DNA from: an uncultured Duncaniella sp.
GTDB lineage: Bacteria; Bacteroidota; Bacteroidia; Bacteroidales; Muribaculaceae
Direction of reading: 5' to 3'
Assembly (NCBI GenBank): GCA_910578515.1
Contig: CAJTQR010000001.1
Location: forward strand, 186,001-250,000
DNA: 64,000 nt
The notes beneath the pieces were generated by a model, which was not told the origin of the DNA, did not search any database, and saw only the letters and a program-made list of their open reading frames with translations. The position numbers and the translations under genes were made by a program. This document shows positions 8,744 through 17,231 of this stretch, in pieces; positions within the stretch are counted from its first letter, which is position 1; each line of letters starts with the position of its first letter.

Positions 8744-10126
8744 ATGGAACAAGTATTTTCCTATATCATAGGCTTGGGAGCTGCTGTGATGATGCCTATC
8801 ATCTTCACTATTCTTGGTCTATGCATTGGCATCAAGTTCGGAAAAGCCTTGATGTGTGGTCTGAAAGTCGGAGTCGGTTTCATCGGTCTCTCCGTTGTTA
8901 CTGCCCTCCTGACCTCCAGCCTCGGACCAGCGTTGAATAGTGTGGTAGGTATATATGACCTCCAACTTCAAGTTTTTGACATGGGATGGCCGGCTGCAGC
9001 TGCAGTGGCTTACAACACTGCGGTAGGTGCCTTTATTATTCCCGTTTGTCTTGGCGTGAATATCCTTCTCCTCCTTCTCAAAGGCACACGTACCGTAAAT
9101 ATCGACCTTTGGAACTACTGGCATTTTGCTTTTATCGGTGCGGTAGTTTATTTTGCTTCTGGCTCTATTCTGTGGGGCTTCTTCGCTGCTATTATCTGCT
9201 ATGTTATAACTCTCGTTATTGCAGACCTTACCGCTCACAAGTTCCAGCATTTTTATAAAGACATGGAAGGCATATCAATCCCGCAGCCTTTTTGTGCCGG
9301 TTTTGTTCCTTTTGCATGGGGTATAAATAAGGTGCTTGATAAGATTCCAGGCATGGAAAAACTTGAGATTGATGCTGAGGGTCTGAAGCGCAAGTTTGGT
9401 ATTCTTGGTGAACCGCTTTTCCTCGGTGTTATTGTTGGTGTAGCGATAGGTTGCTTGACCTGCACAACTGGCACTGAAATTGTAGACAAGATTCCTTATA
9501 TCCTTGGCTTGGGTATCAAGATGGGCGCTGTAATGGAATTGATTCCTCGCGTTACAGTTCTTTTTATCGAAGGTTTAAAACCTATTTCCGATGCTACTCG
9601 CGAGCTTATTGGCAAAAAATTCAAGGGCGCCAAAGGTCTCTCTATTGGTATGAGTCCTGCACTTGTAATCGGTCATCCAACCACTCTTGTAGTGTCACTT
9701 TTACTTATCCCTGTAACTCTGCTTCTGGCTGTAGTGCTTCCCGGAAATCAGTTTCTCCCGTTGGCATCTCTTGCCGGTATGTTCTACCTTTTCCCTCTCG
9801 TACTTCCATATACCAAGGGTAATGTCATCAAGACATTCATTGTTGGATTAGTGGTGATAGTTCTTGCTCTATACTTTGTTACTAACCTTGCGCCTTTCTT
9901 TACTGAAGCTGCTCGTGATGTATACGCCAATACTGGTGATGCAGCCGTTGCTATCCCTGAGGGATTCTCTGGCGGAAGCCTTGACTTTGCTGGTAGTCCT
10001 CTTGCTTGGATAATATTCCAATGCTGCCATAACCTTACCTATGTAGGAGCAGGCATCCTTACTATCTGTACTGTTGCTTTGGTAGGCTGGAATCGTCGCA
10101 AAATCTCAATTGAGGACCGCCCTTAA
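8744..10126 (+). CDS. PTS galactitol-type EIIC-like permease without EIIA/EIIB
   Basis: A 460-residue integral membrane protein with about ten hydrophobic segments that resembles the GatC/SgcC family: opening QVFSYIIGLGAAVMMPIIFTI, FGKALMCGLKVGVGFIGL and the conserved IGHPTTLVVSLLLIPVTL in the C-terminal half. In a true PTS the sugar is phosphorylated by EIIA and EIIB during import. Neither partner is encoded nearby, and Bacteroidales generally lack a working sugar PTS, so it probably works as a simple transporter. Its place between kduD and kduI suggests a ketouronate as substrate (inference). Confidence 0.85.
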   Translation: MEQVFSYIIGLGAAVMMPIIFTILGLCIGIKFGKALMCGLKVGVGFIGLSVVTALLTSSLGPALNSVVGIYDLQLQVFDMGWPAAAAVAYNTAVGAFIIPVCLGVNILLLLLKGTRTVNIDLWNYWHFAFIGAVVYFASGSILWGFFAAIICYVITLVIADLTAHKFQHFYKDMEGISIPQPFCAGFVPFAWGINKVLDKIPGMEKLEIDAEGLKRKFGILGEPLFLGVIVGVAIGCLTCTTGTEIVDKIPYILGLGIKMGAVMELIPRVTVLFIEGLKPISDATRELIGKKFKGAKGLSIGMSPALVIGHPTTLVVSLLLIPVTLLLAVVLPGNQFLPLASLAGMFYLFPLVLPYTKGNVIKTFIVGLVVIVLALYFVTNLAPFFTEAARDVYANTGDAAVAIPEGFSGGSLDFAGSPLAWIIFQCCHNLTYVGAGILTICTVALVGWNRRKISIEDRP

Positions 10127-10162
10127 ATCAACTTATTTGAAAAAAATCAACATAATTATAAA

Positions 10163-11083
10163 ATGAAGAAAATATTTATCACTGCATCTATTGCATTAGC
10201 ATCTCTAACCGCTATGGCTCAGACTGACTATACTGTAATGCGCGCATGTCATCCAGATGACGTGAAACATTATGACACCAAGCAGCTACGTGCTCGCTTC
10301 ATGATGCCTAAAGTCATGGAAGAAAATAAGATTAATCTTACATATTCTATGTATGACCGTATAATCTTTGGTGGCGTGGTACCCGTAGGAAAAGTTGTAG
10401 AGCTTGAGACAATCGACCCACTAAAGGCTGAATACTTCCTTGAACGTCGCGAACTTGGTGTTATAAATATCGGTGGCGATGGTATCGTATCTGTTGATGG
10501 TAAGGATTATGAGCTCCATTTCAAGGATGCGCTTTACGTTGGTCGTGGTAATAAGAATGTTACTTTCCGCAGCAAGGACAACAGCAATCCTGCCAAGTTC
10601 TATATCAATTCAACTCCTGCTCACAAGGCTTATAAGACTCAGCTTATCACAATTGACGGTCGTAAAGGTAGCCTCAAGGCTAATTCATTCGCAGCCGGTT
10701 CAATGGAAGAGAGCAATGACCGTGTAATCAATCAGCTCATTGTTAACAATGTGCTTGAAGAAGGTCCTTGCCAGCTCCAGATGGGGCTTACTGAACTTAA
10801 GCCCGGTAGCGTTTGGAATACAATGCCTGCACACACACATGACCGTCGTGTGGAAGCTTATTTCTACTTCAATGTTCCTGAAGGCAATGCTATATGCCAT
10901 CTCATGGGAGAACCTCAGGAAAACCGTTTGATTTGGCTGCACAATGAACAGGCAGTAATGGCTCCCGAATGGTCAATCCATGCTGCTGCAGGAACTTCCA
11001 ATTACATGTTCATATGGGGCATGGGTGGTGAGAATCTTGACTATGGTGACATGGACAAGATTACTTACCTTGAAATGGAATAA
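10163..11083 (+). CDS. kduI: 5-keto-4-deoxyuronate isomerase with an N-terminal signal peptide
   Basis: A 306-residue KduI homologue, about 25 residues longer than the usual cytoplasmic enzyme. It converts 5-keto-4-deoxyuronate to 2,5-diketo-3-deoxygluconate in the breakdown of pectin or glycosaminoglycans. The cupin zinc ligands are present: His224, His226 and Glu231 in MPAHTHDRRVEAYF, and His273 in EWSIHAAAGT. The extra N-terminus, MKKIFITASIALASLTAMA followed by QTD, is a textbook signal peptide, so the enzyme should be periplasmic. It is preceded by the permease, which fits import of its product. The start at 10163 is the only plausible one. Confidence 0.92.
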   Translation: MKKIFITASIALASLTAMAQTDYTVMRACHPDDVKHYDTKQLRARFMMPKVMEENKINLTYSMYDRIIFGGVVPVGKVVELETIDPLKAEYFLERRELGVINIGGDGIVSVDGKDYELHFKDALYVGRGNKNVTFRSKDNSNPAKFYINSTPAHKAYKTQLITIDGRKGSLKANSFAAGSMEESNDRVINQLIVNNVLEEGPCQLQMGLTELKPGSVWNTMPAHTHDRRVEAYFYFNVPEGNAICHLMGEPQENRLIWLHNEQAVMAPEWSIHAAAGTSNYMFIWGMGGENLDYGDMDKITYLEME

Positions 11084-11174
11084 AAACACAAGCTCATAGG
11101 GCAGGGCGCTATTTCTGCTGCTTAGCCCCAGAGCATTTTTAAAACTTATACTGATTTATCTCCCTCCTCGGTCC

Positions 11175-11942
11175 GTGATGAATCAAATTAAGGATATTAT
11201 CAGACATTCCGAGCATACTGCTGAAGTTGTGATTGAGTCTCCCTCGATTGCAACTTCGGCGCGTGCCGGACATTTTGTCATAATTCGTTTCAATAAGGAG
11301 TGCCCACGTATTCCATTTACTATCGTTGATACTGACCCGGTTCTTGGCACATTCACAATCATCATTCACAAAGGTGCACGTCTCACTGAGCTGATACGCT
11401 CACTTGATGTCGGATACGAGATTCTCGACCTTCTTGGTCCATTAGGTCAAGCATTTGATATAAAGAATTACGGTACAGTTATCTGTAGTGGGGATGGCGC
11501 CGGTTTTGTGCCTCTTATTCCGGTCATAAAATCTTTGAAGCAGGCAGGGAATCATGTTGTAGCAATCCTCTCGGAGTTCTCCGAAAAAACATCTTGTTTA
11601 CGTAGTAGTGCCGAGATGTATGCCGATGAAATCATCCTCTCAACGGATGAGGATGAGACGGTGGGACATGTATCGCGTCTTTCAAAGGAGATGGACGTTA
11701 ATTTGGTTGTCATGACTGGTCCAACTCAGATGTTGAAAAAAATAGCCGATTCCACCCGTCGCGATTCAATTCCTACATTATGCATGCTTAATATGGTAAT
11801 GCTTGATGGTGTCGGTTTATGTGGCATCTGTCGCGTGATGGTTGATGGTCAGCGAAAACTCACTTGTATCGATGGTCCGGTATTTGATGCACATCATGTG
11901 GATTTTGACCAATTACAGAATCGCCAACGTTATTTTGTCTGA
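11175..11942 (+). CDS. NfnA-like FAD/[2Fe-2S] subunit (ferredoxin-NADP reductase type)
   Basis: A 255-residue cytoplasmic flavoprotein of the sulfide/dihydroorotate-dehydrogenase-like family. The N-terminal half is an FAD-binding barrel (GHFVIIRFN and RIPFTIVD), the middle is an NAD-binding fold (ICSGDGAGFVPLIP), and the C-terminus carries the [2Fe-2S] cysteines in GLCGICRV with CIDGPVFDAH. It partners the next gene, whose ATG overlaps its stop. In characterised NfnAB the pair couples NADH and reduced ferredoxin to NADP+ reduction. Bifurcation is inferred by family only. Confidence 0.85.
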   Translation: MMNQIKDIIRHSEHTAEVVIESPSIATSARAGHFVIIRFNKECPRIPFTIVDTDPVLGTFTIIIHKGARLTELIRSLDVGYEILDLLGPLGQAFDIKNYGTVICSGDGAGFVPLIPVIKSLKQAGNHVVAILSEFSEKTSCLRSSAEMYADEIILSTDEDETVGHVSRLSKEMDVNLVVMTGPTQMLKKIADSTRRDSIPTLCMLNMVMLDGVGLCGICRVMVDGQRKLTCIDGPVFDAHHVDFDQLQNRQRYFV

Positions 11943-13450
11943 TGTACGAGGATATGATTTCAAGAGATAGCGAGTGGCGTGAGGAATTGCGTAAACGCCA
12001 CTCTACAAAGGAACGTACAGCACTCCCGCGTGTAGTTATGCCGGAAATACCGGCTTCTTACCGAATCACTTGCAACGATGAAGTCAACCAGGGCTTGTCA
12101 ATCGAACAGGCTGTGCTTGAGTCTCGCCGTTGCTTGGACTGCCCCGACCCTGGGTGTATGAAGGGATGTCCTGTTTCAAACAATATCCCTGCGTTTATCA
12201 AGAATATTGAGCGCCGCAACTTTACTGAAGCCCTTGAGGTGCTTAATCTCACCACGGTACTTCCTGCGGTATGCGGTCGTGTATGCCCTCAGGAAAAGCA
12301 ATGTGAAGCAGGATGCATCTACAATAAAATGAAGAAGCCGCCAGTGGCTATCGGTAATCTCGAAAGGTTTGTGGCTGATTTCAATCGCGAAATGGAACGC
12401 AACACGCCTTTAGGTGAACCAAAAGATTCGTTCCGACCTTTGGCTTCTCCATTTTTTGCTGGCATAAAGATTGCTGTGGTTGGTTCCGGACCTTCTGGGT
12501 TAGCTTTTGCCGGTGATATGGCTAAGCGTGGTTATGATGTCACAATCTTTGAGGCTCTTGACAGATTTGGTGGAGTGCTTAAATATGGAATCCCTGAATT
12601 TTGTCTCCCCAATGATGTGGTTGATGCTGAGATTGCCAAACTCAACACTCTTGGTGTTAAGTTTGTGAAAAATGCTTTTGTTGGTAAGACCATTTCATAT
12701 GCTCAGCTTCAGGAACAGGGATTCAAAGGTATATACGTTGCCACCGGTGCCGGTAAGCCAAGATTCATGGGTATCCCTGGAGAGAATCTTCCCGGCGTGA
12801 TGACTGCCAATGAATATCTAATCAGATTAAATCTGATGGGTAGTAGCGAGATTTATGGTCAAAGCAACACTTCGCTCAAGCGCAAGCGCGTGGCTGTCAT
12901 TGGTGCCGGCAACACTGCCATGGATGCTGTCCGCGCTGCCCGAAGGATGGGCGCTGAACGAGCAATGATTGTATATCGACGTGGTGAGGATGAAATCCCA
13001 GCTCGTGCAGAAGAAGTACGTCATGCACGTGAGGAAGGGGTCGAGTTTCTTACCTTGCATAATCCGGTAGAATATCTTGAAGATGAAAACGGCATTCTTC
13101 GTGCGATGCGGCTGCAACGTATGGAACTTGGCGAACCGGATGAGTCGGGTCGTCGCAAGCCAATTGAAATTCCGGGTGCCATCGATGAAATTGAAGTTGA
13201 CTTGGTGGTTATCTGCGTGGGGTATCTTCCAAATCCACCAGCTTTGCTTGCCGATGTTGACAAATCAAGACAGGGGAACATTGTAGTTGATGGCGCATCA
13301 ATGAAATCATCATCTCCTGATATTTATGCAGGTGGTGATATCGTTCGTGGTGCCGCGACAGTAATCCTTGCTATGGGGGATGGCAGAAAGGCTGCCAAGT
13401 CAATGTCAGAAGCATTTGAAAATATAATCAAAAATACCTCCCTCCTATAA
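11942..13450 (+). CDS. NfnB-like NADPH-dependent oxidoreductase (GltD-type)
   Basis: A 502-residue iron-sulfur flavoprotein of the glutamate synthase small subunit family. The N-terminal 120 residues carry the cysteine sets CLDCPDPGCMKGC and CGRVCPQEKQCEAGC for two [4Fe-4S] clusters. FAD-binding VVGSGPSGLAFAG and NADPH-binding AVIGAGNTAMDAVRAARR follow, and GGDIVRGAATVILAMGDGRKAA closes the fold. No glutamate synthase large subunit is adjacent, and the NfnA-like partner overlaps directly upstream, so an Nfn-type transhydrogenase is the better reading. In this cluster it could supply reducing equivalents for the KduD step (inference). Confidence 0.88.
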   Translation: MYEDMISRDSEWREELRKRHSTKERTALPRVVMPEIPASYRITCNDEVNQGLSIEQAVLESRRCLDCPDPGCMKGCPVSNNIPAFIKNIERRNFTEALEVLNLTTVLPAVCGRVCPQEKQCEAGCIYNKMKKPPVAIGNLERFVADFNREMERNTPLGEPKDSFRPLASPFFAGIKIAVVGSGPSGLAFAGDMAKRGYDVTIFEALDRFGGVLKYGIPEFCLPNDVVDAEIAKLNTLGVKFVKNAFVGKTISYAQLQEQGFKGIYVATGAGKPRFMGIPGENLPGVMTANEYLIRLNLMGSSEIYGQSNTSLKRKRVAVIGAGNTAMDAVRAARRMGAERAMIVYRRGEDEIPARAEEVRHAREEGVEFLTLHNPVEYLEDENGILRAMRLQRMELGEPDESGRRKPIEIPGAIDEIEVDLVVICVGYLPNPPALLADVDKSRQGNIVVDGASMKSSSPDIYAGGDIVRGAATVILAMGDGRKAAKSMSEAFENIIKNTSLL

Positions 13451-13496
13451 TTATTTTAGTGTGAAAATTTAAACCAATTTAATTACCATAAAAATT

Positions 13497-14516
13497 ATGA
13501 AAGTCGTAACTTTAGGCGAAATTATGCTCCGCCTTTCTCCCGAAGGGAATCATCGCTTTGTGCAAGTAGACAATTTTGACGTCATCTGGGGTGGTGGCGA
13601 GGCAAATGTTGCCGTTAGCTGTGCTAACTATGGTCTTGACGCTTATTTTGTGTCAAAGCTCCCCAAGCATGAGATAGGTCAGGCTGCTGTGAACGCGCTT
13701 CGTCGTTATGGTGTACACACTGACCACATTGCACGTGGTGGCGACCGCGTGGGTATTTATTACTGTGAGACCGGTGCATCAATGCGCCCCTCAAAGGTTA
13801 TCTATGACCGTGCCAATTCGGCTATAGCAGAGGCTGACCCTGAAGATTTTGATTTCGACAAAATCATGGAAGGCGCTGACTGGTTCCACTGGAGTGGTAT
13901 CACTCCTGCCATCTCTGATAAGGCTGCTGAACTGACTCGTCTTGCTTGTGAGGCTGCAAAGCGCCACGGAGTGACTGTGTCCGTAGACCTCAATTTCCGT
14001 AAGAAGCTTTGGACAAAGGAAAAGGCTCAGTCAATCATGCGCCCTCTTATGCAGTATGTTGATGTATGTATTGGTAATGAAGAAGATGCTGAACTCTGCC
14101 TCGGTTTCAAACCTGATGCAGACGTAGAAGGTGGTGAAACAAATGCTGAAGGCTACAAGGGCATTTTCCAGGCAATGGCTAAAGAATTTGACTTCAAGTA
14201 TGTTATTTCCACACTACGCGAATCATTCTCCGCTACTCACAATGGCTGGAAGGCTATGATTTATAACGGCAAAGAATTCTATGAATCTAAGCGCTACGAC
14301 ATCAATCCTATCATTGACCGTGTAGGTGGTGGTGACTCATTCTCTGGTGGTGTTATCTATGGTCTTCTTACTATGGATAATCAGGGTGACGCTCTTGAAT
14401 TTGCAGTAGCAGCTTCAGCTCTCAAGCACACTATTCCCGGTGATTTCAATCTTGTAACTGTTGATGAAGTCAAGGCTCTTGCCGGTGGTAATGCTAACGG
14501 TCGTGTGCAGCGTTAA
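13497..14516 (+). CDS. kdgK: 2-keto-3-deoxygluconate kinase (PfkB/ribokinase family)
   Basis: A 339-residue cytoplasmic sugar kinase that should phosphorylate KDG to KDPG. The PfkB signatures are seen: WGGGEANVAVSCANYG at the substrate side, SVDLNFRKKLW, and RVGGGDSFSGGVIYG with the catalytic Asp. The opening KVVTLGEIMLRLSPEGN is typical of KdgK proteins in Bacteroidetes. It completes the cluster started by kduD and kduI. A KDPG aldolase gene is not in the window. A terminator follows. Confidence 0.9.
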   Translation: MKVVTLGEIMLRLSPEGNHRFVQVDNFDVIWGGGEANVAVSCANYGLDAYFVSKLPKHEIGQAAVNALRRYGVHTDHIARGGDRVGIYYCETGASMRPSKVIYDRANSAIAEADPEDFDFDKIMEGADWFHWSGITPAISDKAAELTRLACEAAKRHGVTVSVDLNFRKKLWTKEKAQSIMRPLMQYVDVCIGNEEDAELCLGFKPDADVEGGETNAEGYKGIFQAMAKEFDFKYVISTLRESFSATHNGWKAMIYNGKEFYESKRYDINPIIDRVGGGDSFSGGVIYGLLTMDNQGDALEFAVAASALKHTIPGDFNLVTVDEVKALAGGNANGRVQR

Positions 14517-14554
14517 TATAAATATAGATTAATCTGTATTTCTAATATAAAAGA

Positions 14555-14600
14555 ATGCAGGGATGACATGAATGTTGTCCCTGCATTTATTTATCTTATT
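14555..14600. terminator. Terminator after kdgK
   Basis: ATGCAGGGA (14555-14563) pairs with TCCCTGCAT (14578-14586), followed by a T-rich tail. It also faces the reverse-strand gene ending at 14620, so it may serve both. Confidence 0.8.
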
Positions 14601-14619
14601 ACTGATTAATGTTATTTGG

Positions 14620-14895
14620 TTATATTATGAGTTTTGCATTCCCTCCGGCATTAATACGATATCTTCGTGTTACACCGGTCTCGCGGTTAGTCACACAGTA
14701 GACATAGTCTGCCATATCTCCAAGTAGCACAGGGTTTGCGTTGTAGGCAGCGTTGATAGCCTCATCAATTGTTGAAAATCCCGAGCCTTTGTATGTGGTC
14801 ACTACATCTCCATTGATGTTTTCAATTTCGACTCTCACGTTATCATTAGGGTGTAGTCGTTCTGTTTCTGATGATTTTAGCCGTTCATTTTCCAT
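14620..14895 (-). CDS. Small hypothetical protein (91 aa)
   Basis: A 91-residue soluble protein of unknown function. The sequence has a regular alternating pattern (VRVEIENINGDVVTTYKGSGF, then a short helix around TIDEAINAAYNANP, then YVYCVTNRETGVTRRYRINAGG), which suggests a small beta-sheet fold with one helix. There is no signal peptide or membrane segment. It lies on the same strand as the GT2 gene but downstream of it. Codon use and a clean stop near the kdgK terminator support a real gene. Confidence 0.65.
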   Translation of the reverse strand: MENERLKSSETERLHPNDNVRVEIENINGDVVTTYKGSGFSTIDEAINAAYNANPVLLGDMADYVYCVTNRETGVTRRYRINAGGNAKLII

Positions 14896-14968
14896 TCTCG
14901 TTTTACCTTAAAAATTAAACCTATCCAATATTTGTTCACTTATAATAACAATCTCGCTTGACAAAAAG

Positions 14969-15778
14969 TTAAATTTGCTCATCTTTTTGTCCAGATGCTT
15001 TTTTGATGCCATTTGGTACGTATGTCAACCCCTTTTCCATAGTCTCATTCATCAACTTTCGATTTGATATTTCACTGTCTCGGCTGTTCTCGGTGTGATA
15101 GATATGTATTGCAATGGCGGTAAATTTCAACCACAGTTTTTTTAGACCAGAGTTAGACAGACGGATAGAGAAATCGCAATCCTCACTTCCCCAACCTTCG
15201 AAATCCTCATTGTAACCATTTACTGAAAGCGCATCTTTTTTCCAATACGCCATGTTGCATCCACGTATTGTTGTCTTATTATGTAGACGTCGATATTTGA
15301 AAAATGGGGTTAGAATTGGAATCCGTCTTGCATTCGAAGTATCCATGCAATTGTGCAGTATCATAGGAATGTCAATTTCCCCCGATTCAAGAATGACTTT
15401 TGAGTATTCTTCGCTCAGAAAAGTCCGACAACCAGCCGCAAAATATCCTGGTTTTGCGTTCTTTTCATGGTCTTCTATAAAATGGGGATGCATTATGATA
15501 TCTCCATCTATCTGGATGATATAGTCACCTGCTGCTGTATTGATGGCTTTGTTACGGATACGACAGACCCTAAACCCTTCGTCGGGTTGCCATACGTGAA
15601 TAAGGGGAACTTTGAACTGTTTTTGAAACTTTGCGATGAGCATCCTTGTCTCTTCTCCGGAACCGTCGTCAGCAACTATTACTTCATCTGGCATTCTGGT
15701 CTGCATCAAAACAGAATTTAATGCCAGTGCAAGGTACTTGGGAGAGTTGTATGTCGAGATAATTAACGATATCTTCAT
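14969..15778 (-). CDS. Family 2 glycosyltransferase
   Basis: A 269-residue GT-A glycosyltransferase. Nucleotide-sugar binding motifs are STYNSPKYLALALNSVLMQ, EVIVADDGSGEET and the metal-binding QIDGDIIMHPHF. The C-terminal GWGSEDCDFSIRLSNSGLK is the ED-containing acceptor block of the galactosyltransferase-like GT2/GT27 group. The start MKISLIISTYN at 15778 is preferred over 15805 because GT2 proteins begin this way. It probably acts on a surface glycan at the cytoplasmic side of the membrane. Donor and acceptor are unknown. Its promoter lies far upstream at 15951. Confidence 0.9.
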   Translation of the reverse strand: MKISLIISTYNSPKYLALALNSVLMQTRMPDEVIVADDGSGEETRMLIAKFQKQFKVPLIHVWQPDEGFRVCRIRNKAINTAAGDYIIQIDGDIIMHPHFIEDHEKNAKPGYFAAGCRTFLSEEYSKVILESGEIDIPMILHNCMDTSNARRIPILTPFFKYRRLHNKTTIRGCNMAYWKKDALSVNGYNEDFEGWGSEDCDFSIRLSNSGLKKLWLKFTAIAIHIYHTENSRDSEISNRKLMNETMEKGLTYVPNGIKKASGQKDEQI

Positions 15779-15950
15779 GTCGTGTGCGATTATTTCGCCC
15801 ATCACAATTATACAACAATATGATGAGCGAAACTATTGAATTAGCAATTGATTATTATAATATATTAATAAAATACTGAAGGCGCTTAATGTTAGCCTTC
15901 AAAGTAGGGCTGCCCATGTTATTTAGTATGGGATGAAGAGAAATGGTTTG

Positions 15951-15958
15951 CAAAGTTA
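15951..15958 (-). promoter_or_regulatory. -7 promoter element for the GT2 gene
   Basis: The reverse strand reads TAACTTTG, a perfect TAnnTTTG. It implies a long leader before the GT2 start at 15778. Confidence 0.55.
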
Positions 15959-16105
15959 GTAAATACGTCGATAAATCTCGTTAATTTGTCGATAAATTAA
16001 TTGGGAGGTTATCAAATAGTAGTCTATTTGGATGTTATTCCAATATTTTGCTGTTATAATCTGCATCTACACGATAAATTCCAAATCAAATTTCATACAG
16101 CAATA

Positions 16106-16164
16106 TGCTCTAAAATGATGTTGGAGGCATCTTAAAATTGCTGTTTTATGAAAAGTTTAGAGCA
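16106..16164. repeat. Inverted repeat upstream of ftsY
   Basis: TGCTCTAAA (16106-16114) is the exact reverse complement of TTTAGAGCA (16156-16164), with 41 bases between them. The function is unknown. It may be a regulator site or a stem in a leader RNA. Confidence 0.45.
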
Positions 16165-16202
16165 CTTCCTTATACTTTACTGAATAAGTCGAGATTTTTT
16201 TG

Positions 16203-16210
16203 TAATTTTG
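16203..16210 (+). promoter_or_regulatory. Promoter of ftsY
   Basis: TAATTTTG matches TAnnTTTG and lies 28 bases before the ftsY ATG at 16238. This rules out the longer frame that starts at 16208. Confidence 0.65.
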
Positions 16211-16237
16211 CAGTCTAATATATTTAACTTCCGTTTA

Positions 16238-17206
16238 ATGGGACTATTTGATTTCTTTTCACGTGATAAAAACAAGAAAGAGACTCTTGACAAGGGTTTG
16301 GAAAAAACCCAAAGAGGCTTCTTTGAACGTATATCACATGCGGTAGCTGGTAAATCTACTATCGATGATGATGTTCTTGATAATTTGGAGGAAGTTTTCG
16401 TTACTTCCGATGTAGGCGTGGATACAACTCTCCGTATCATTGACCGTATTCAAAAACGTGTCGCACGAGATAAGTATGTAGGGTCATCCGAACTCAACCG
16501 TTTACTTTGCGAAGAGATTTCAGACATGCTTGCTGAGAACAGCAATGAATCCTCACAGGATGATTTTACGGTACCGGTATCACACAAACCCCATGTAATA
16601 ATGGTGGTGGGTGTGAATGGAGTAGGCAAGACTACTACCATTGGTAAAATGGCAGCCCAATTTAAGCGTGCGGGAAATAAAGTTGTGCTTGGAGCTGCCG
16701 ATACCTTTCGTGCAGCTGCTATCGAGCAGTTGGAAGAGTGGGGCAGACGTGCTGATGTCCCGGTCATAAAACAGTCACTTGGCTCCGACCCAGCATCGGT
16801 TGCGTATGATACACTACAAAGTGCTATCGCCAACGATGTTGACGTAGTCATTATCGATACAGCCGGACGTCTCCATAATAAGAAAGGACTCATGGATGAG
16901 CTTACAAAAGTTAAGAACGTTATGCGTAAGCTCGTGCCTGATGCTCCGCATGAGGTACTCCTTGTTCTGGATGGTTCTACCGGACAGAATGCCTTTGAAC
17001 AGGCTAAACAGTTTGTCGCTGCTACCCAGGTCAATGAACTTGCTATTACTAAGCTTGATGGAACGGCCAAGGGTGGTGTGGTAATTGGCATCAGTGACCA
17101 ATTTAAAATTCCTGTGAAATATATTGGTCTCGGTGAGGGCATAGAGGATTTGCAGGTTTTCCATAAACGTGAATTTGTGGAATCGCTTTTTGGAGAAAAG
17201 AATTAG
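16238..17206 (+). CDS. ftsY: Signal recognition particle receptor FtsY
   Basis: A 322-residue SRP GTPase that docks ribosome-SRP complexes at the inner membrane. It starts MGLFDFFSRDKNKKETLDKGLEKT, with the short basic N-terminus and N domain but not the long acidic A domain of E. coli. The GTPase motifs are VVGVNGVGKTTTIGKMA (G1), the insertion box DTFRAAAIEQL, VIIDTAGRLHNKKGLMDEL (G3), TKLDGTAKGG (G4) and YIGLGEGIEDLQVF at the C-terminus. It is followed 25 bases later by rimO, a likely operon. Confidence 0.97.
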   Translation: MGLFDFFSRDKNKKETLDKGLEKTQRGFFERISHAVAGKSTIDDDVLDNLEEVFVTSDVGVDTTLRIIDRIQKRVARDKYVGSSELNRLLCEEISDMLAENSNESSQDDFTVPVSHKPHVIMVVGVNGVGKTTTIGKMAAQFKRAGNKVVLGAADTFRAAAIEQLEEWGRRADVPVIKQSLGSDPASVAYDTLQSAIANDVDVVIIDTAGRLHNKKGLMDELTKVKNVMRKLVPDAPHEVLLVLDGSTGQNAFEQAKQFVAATQVNELAITKLDGTAKGGVVIGISDQFKIPVKYIGLGEGIEDLQVFHKREFVESLFGEKN

Positions 17207-17231
17207 TTCGTCAATACATTAGTGCAATTGC

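Larger units (their letters stand above)
15779..16202. other. Divergent intergenic region, GT2 gene to ftsY
   Basis: This stretch of about 420 bases holds the leftward GT2 promoter (15951-15958) with a leader of roughly 165 bases, and an inverted repeat at 16106-16164. CCCAT (15913-15917) and ATGGG (15928-15932) form a small hairpin within the leader. No coding potential was seen. Confidence 0.5.

Noticed and set aside
8744..10126. A functional galactitol PTS
   Set aside because: Neither EIIA nor EIIB is encoded nearby, and the neighbours belong to ketouronate catabolism.
16450..17142. 230-codon open frame antisense to ftsY
   Set aside because: It is a Ser/Thr-rich shadow of a well-identified gene.
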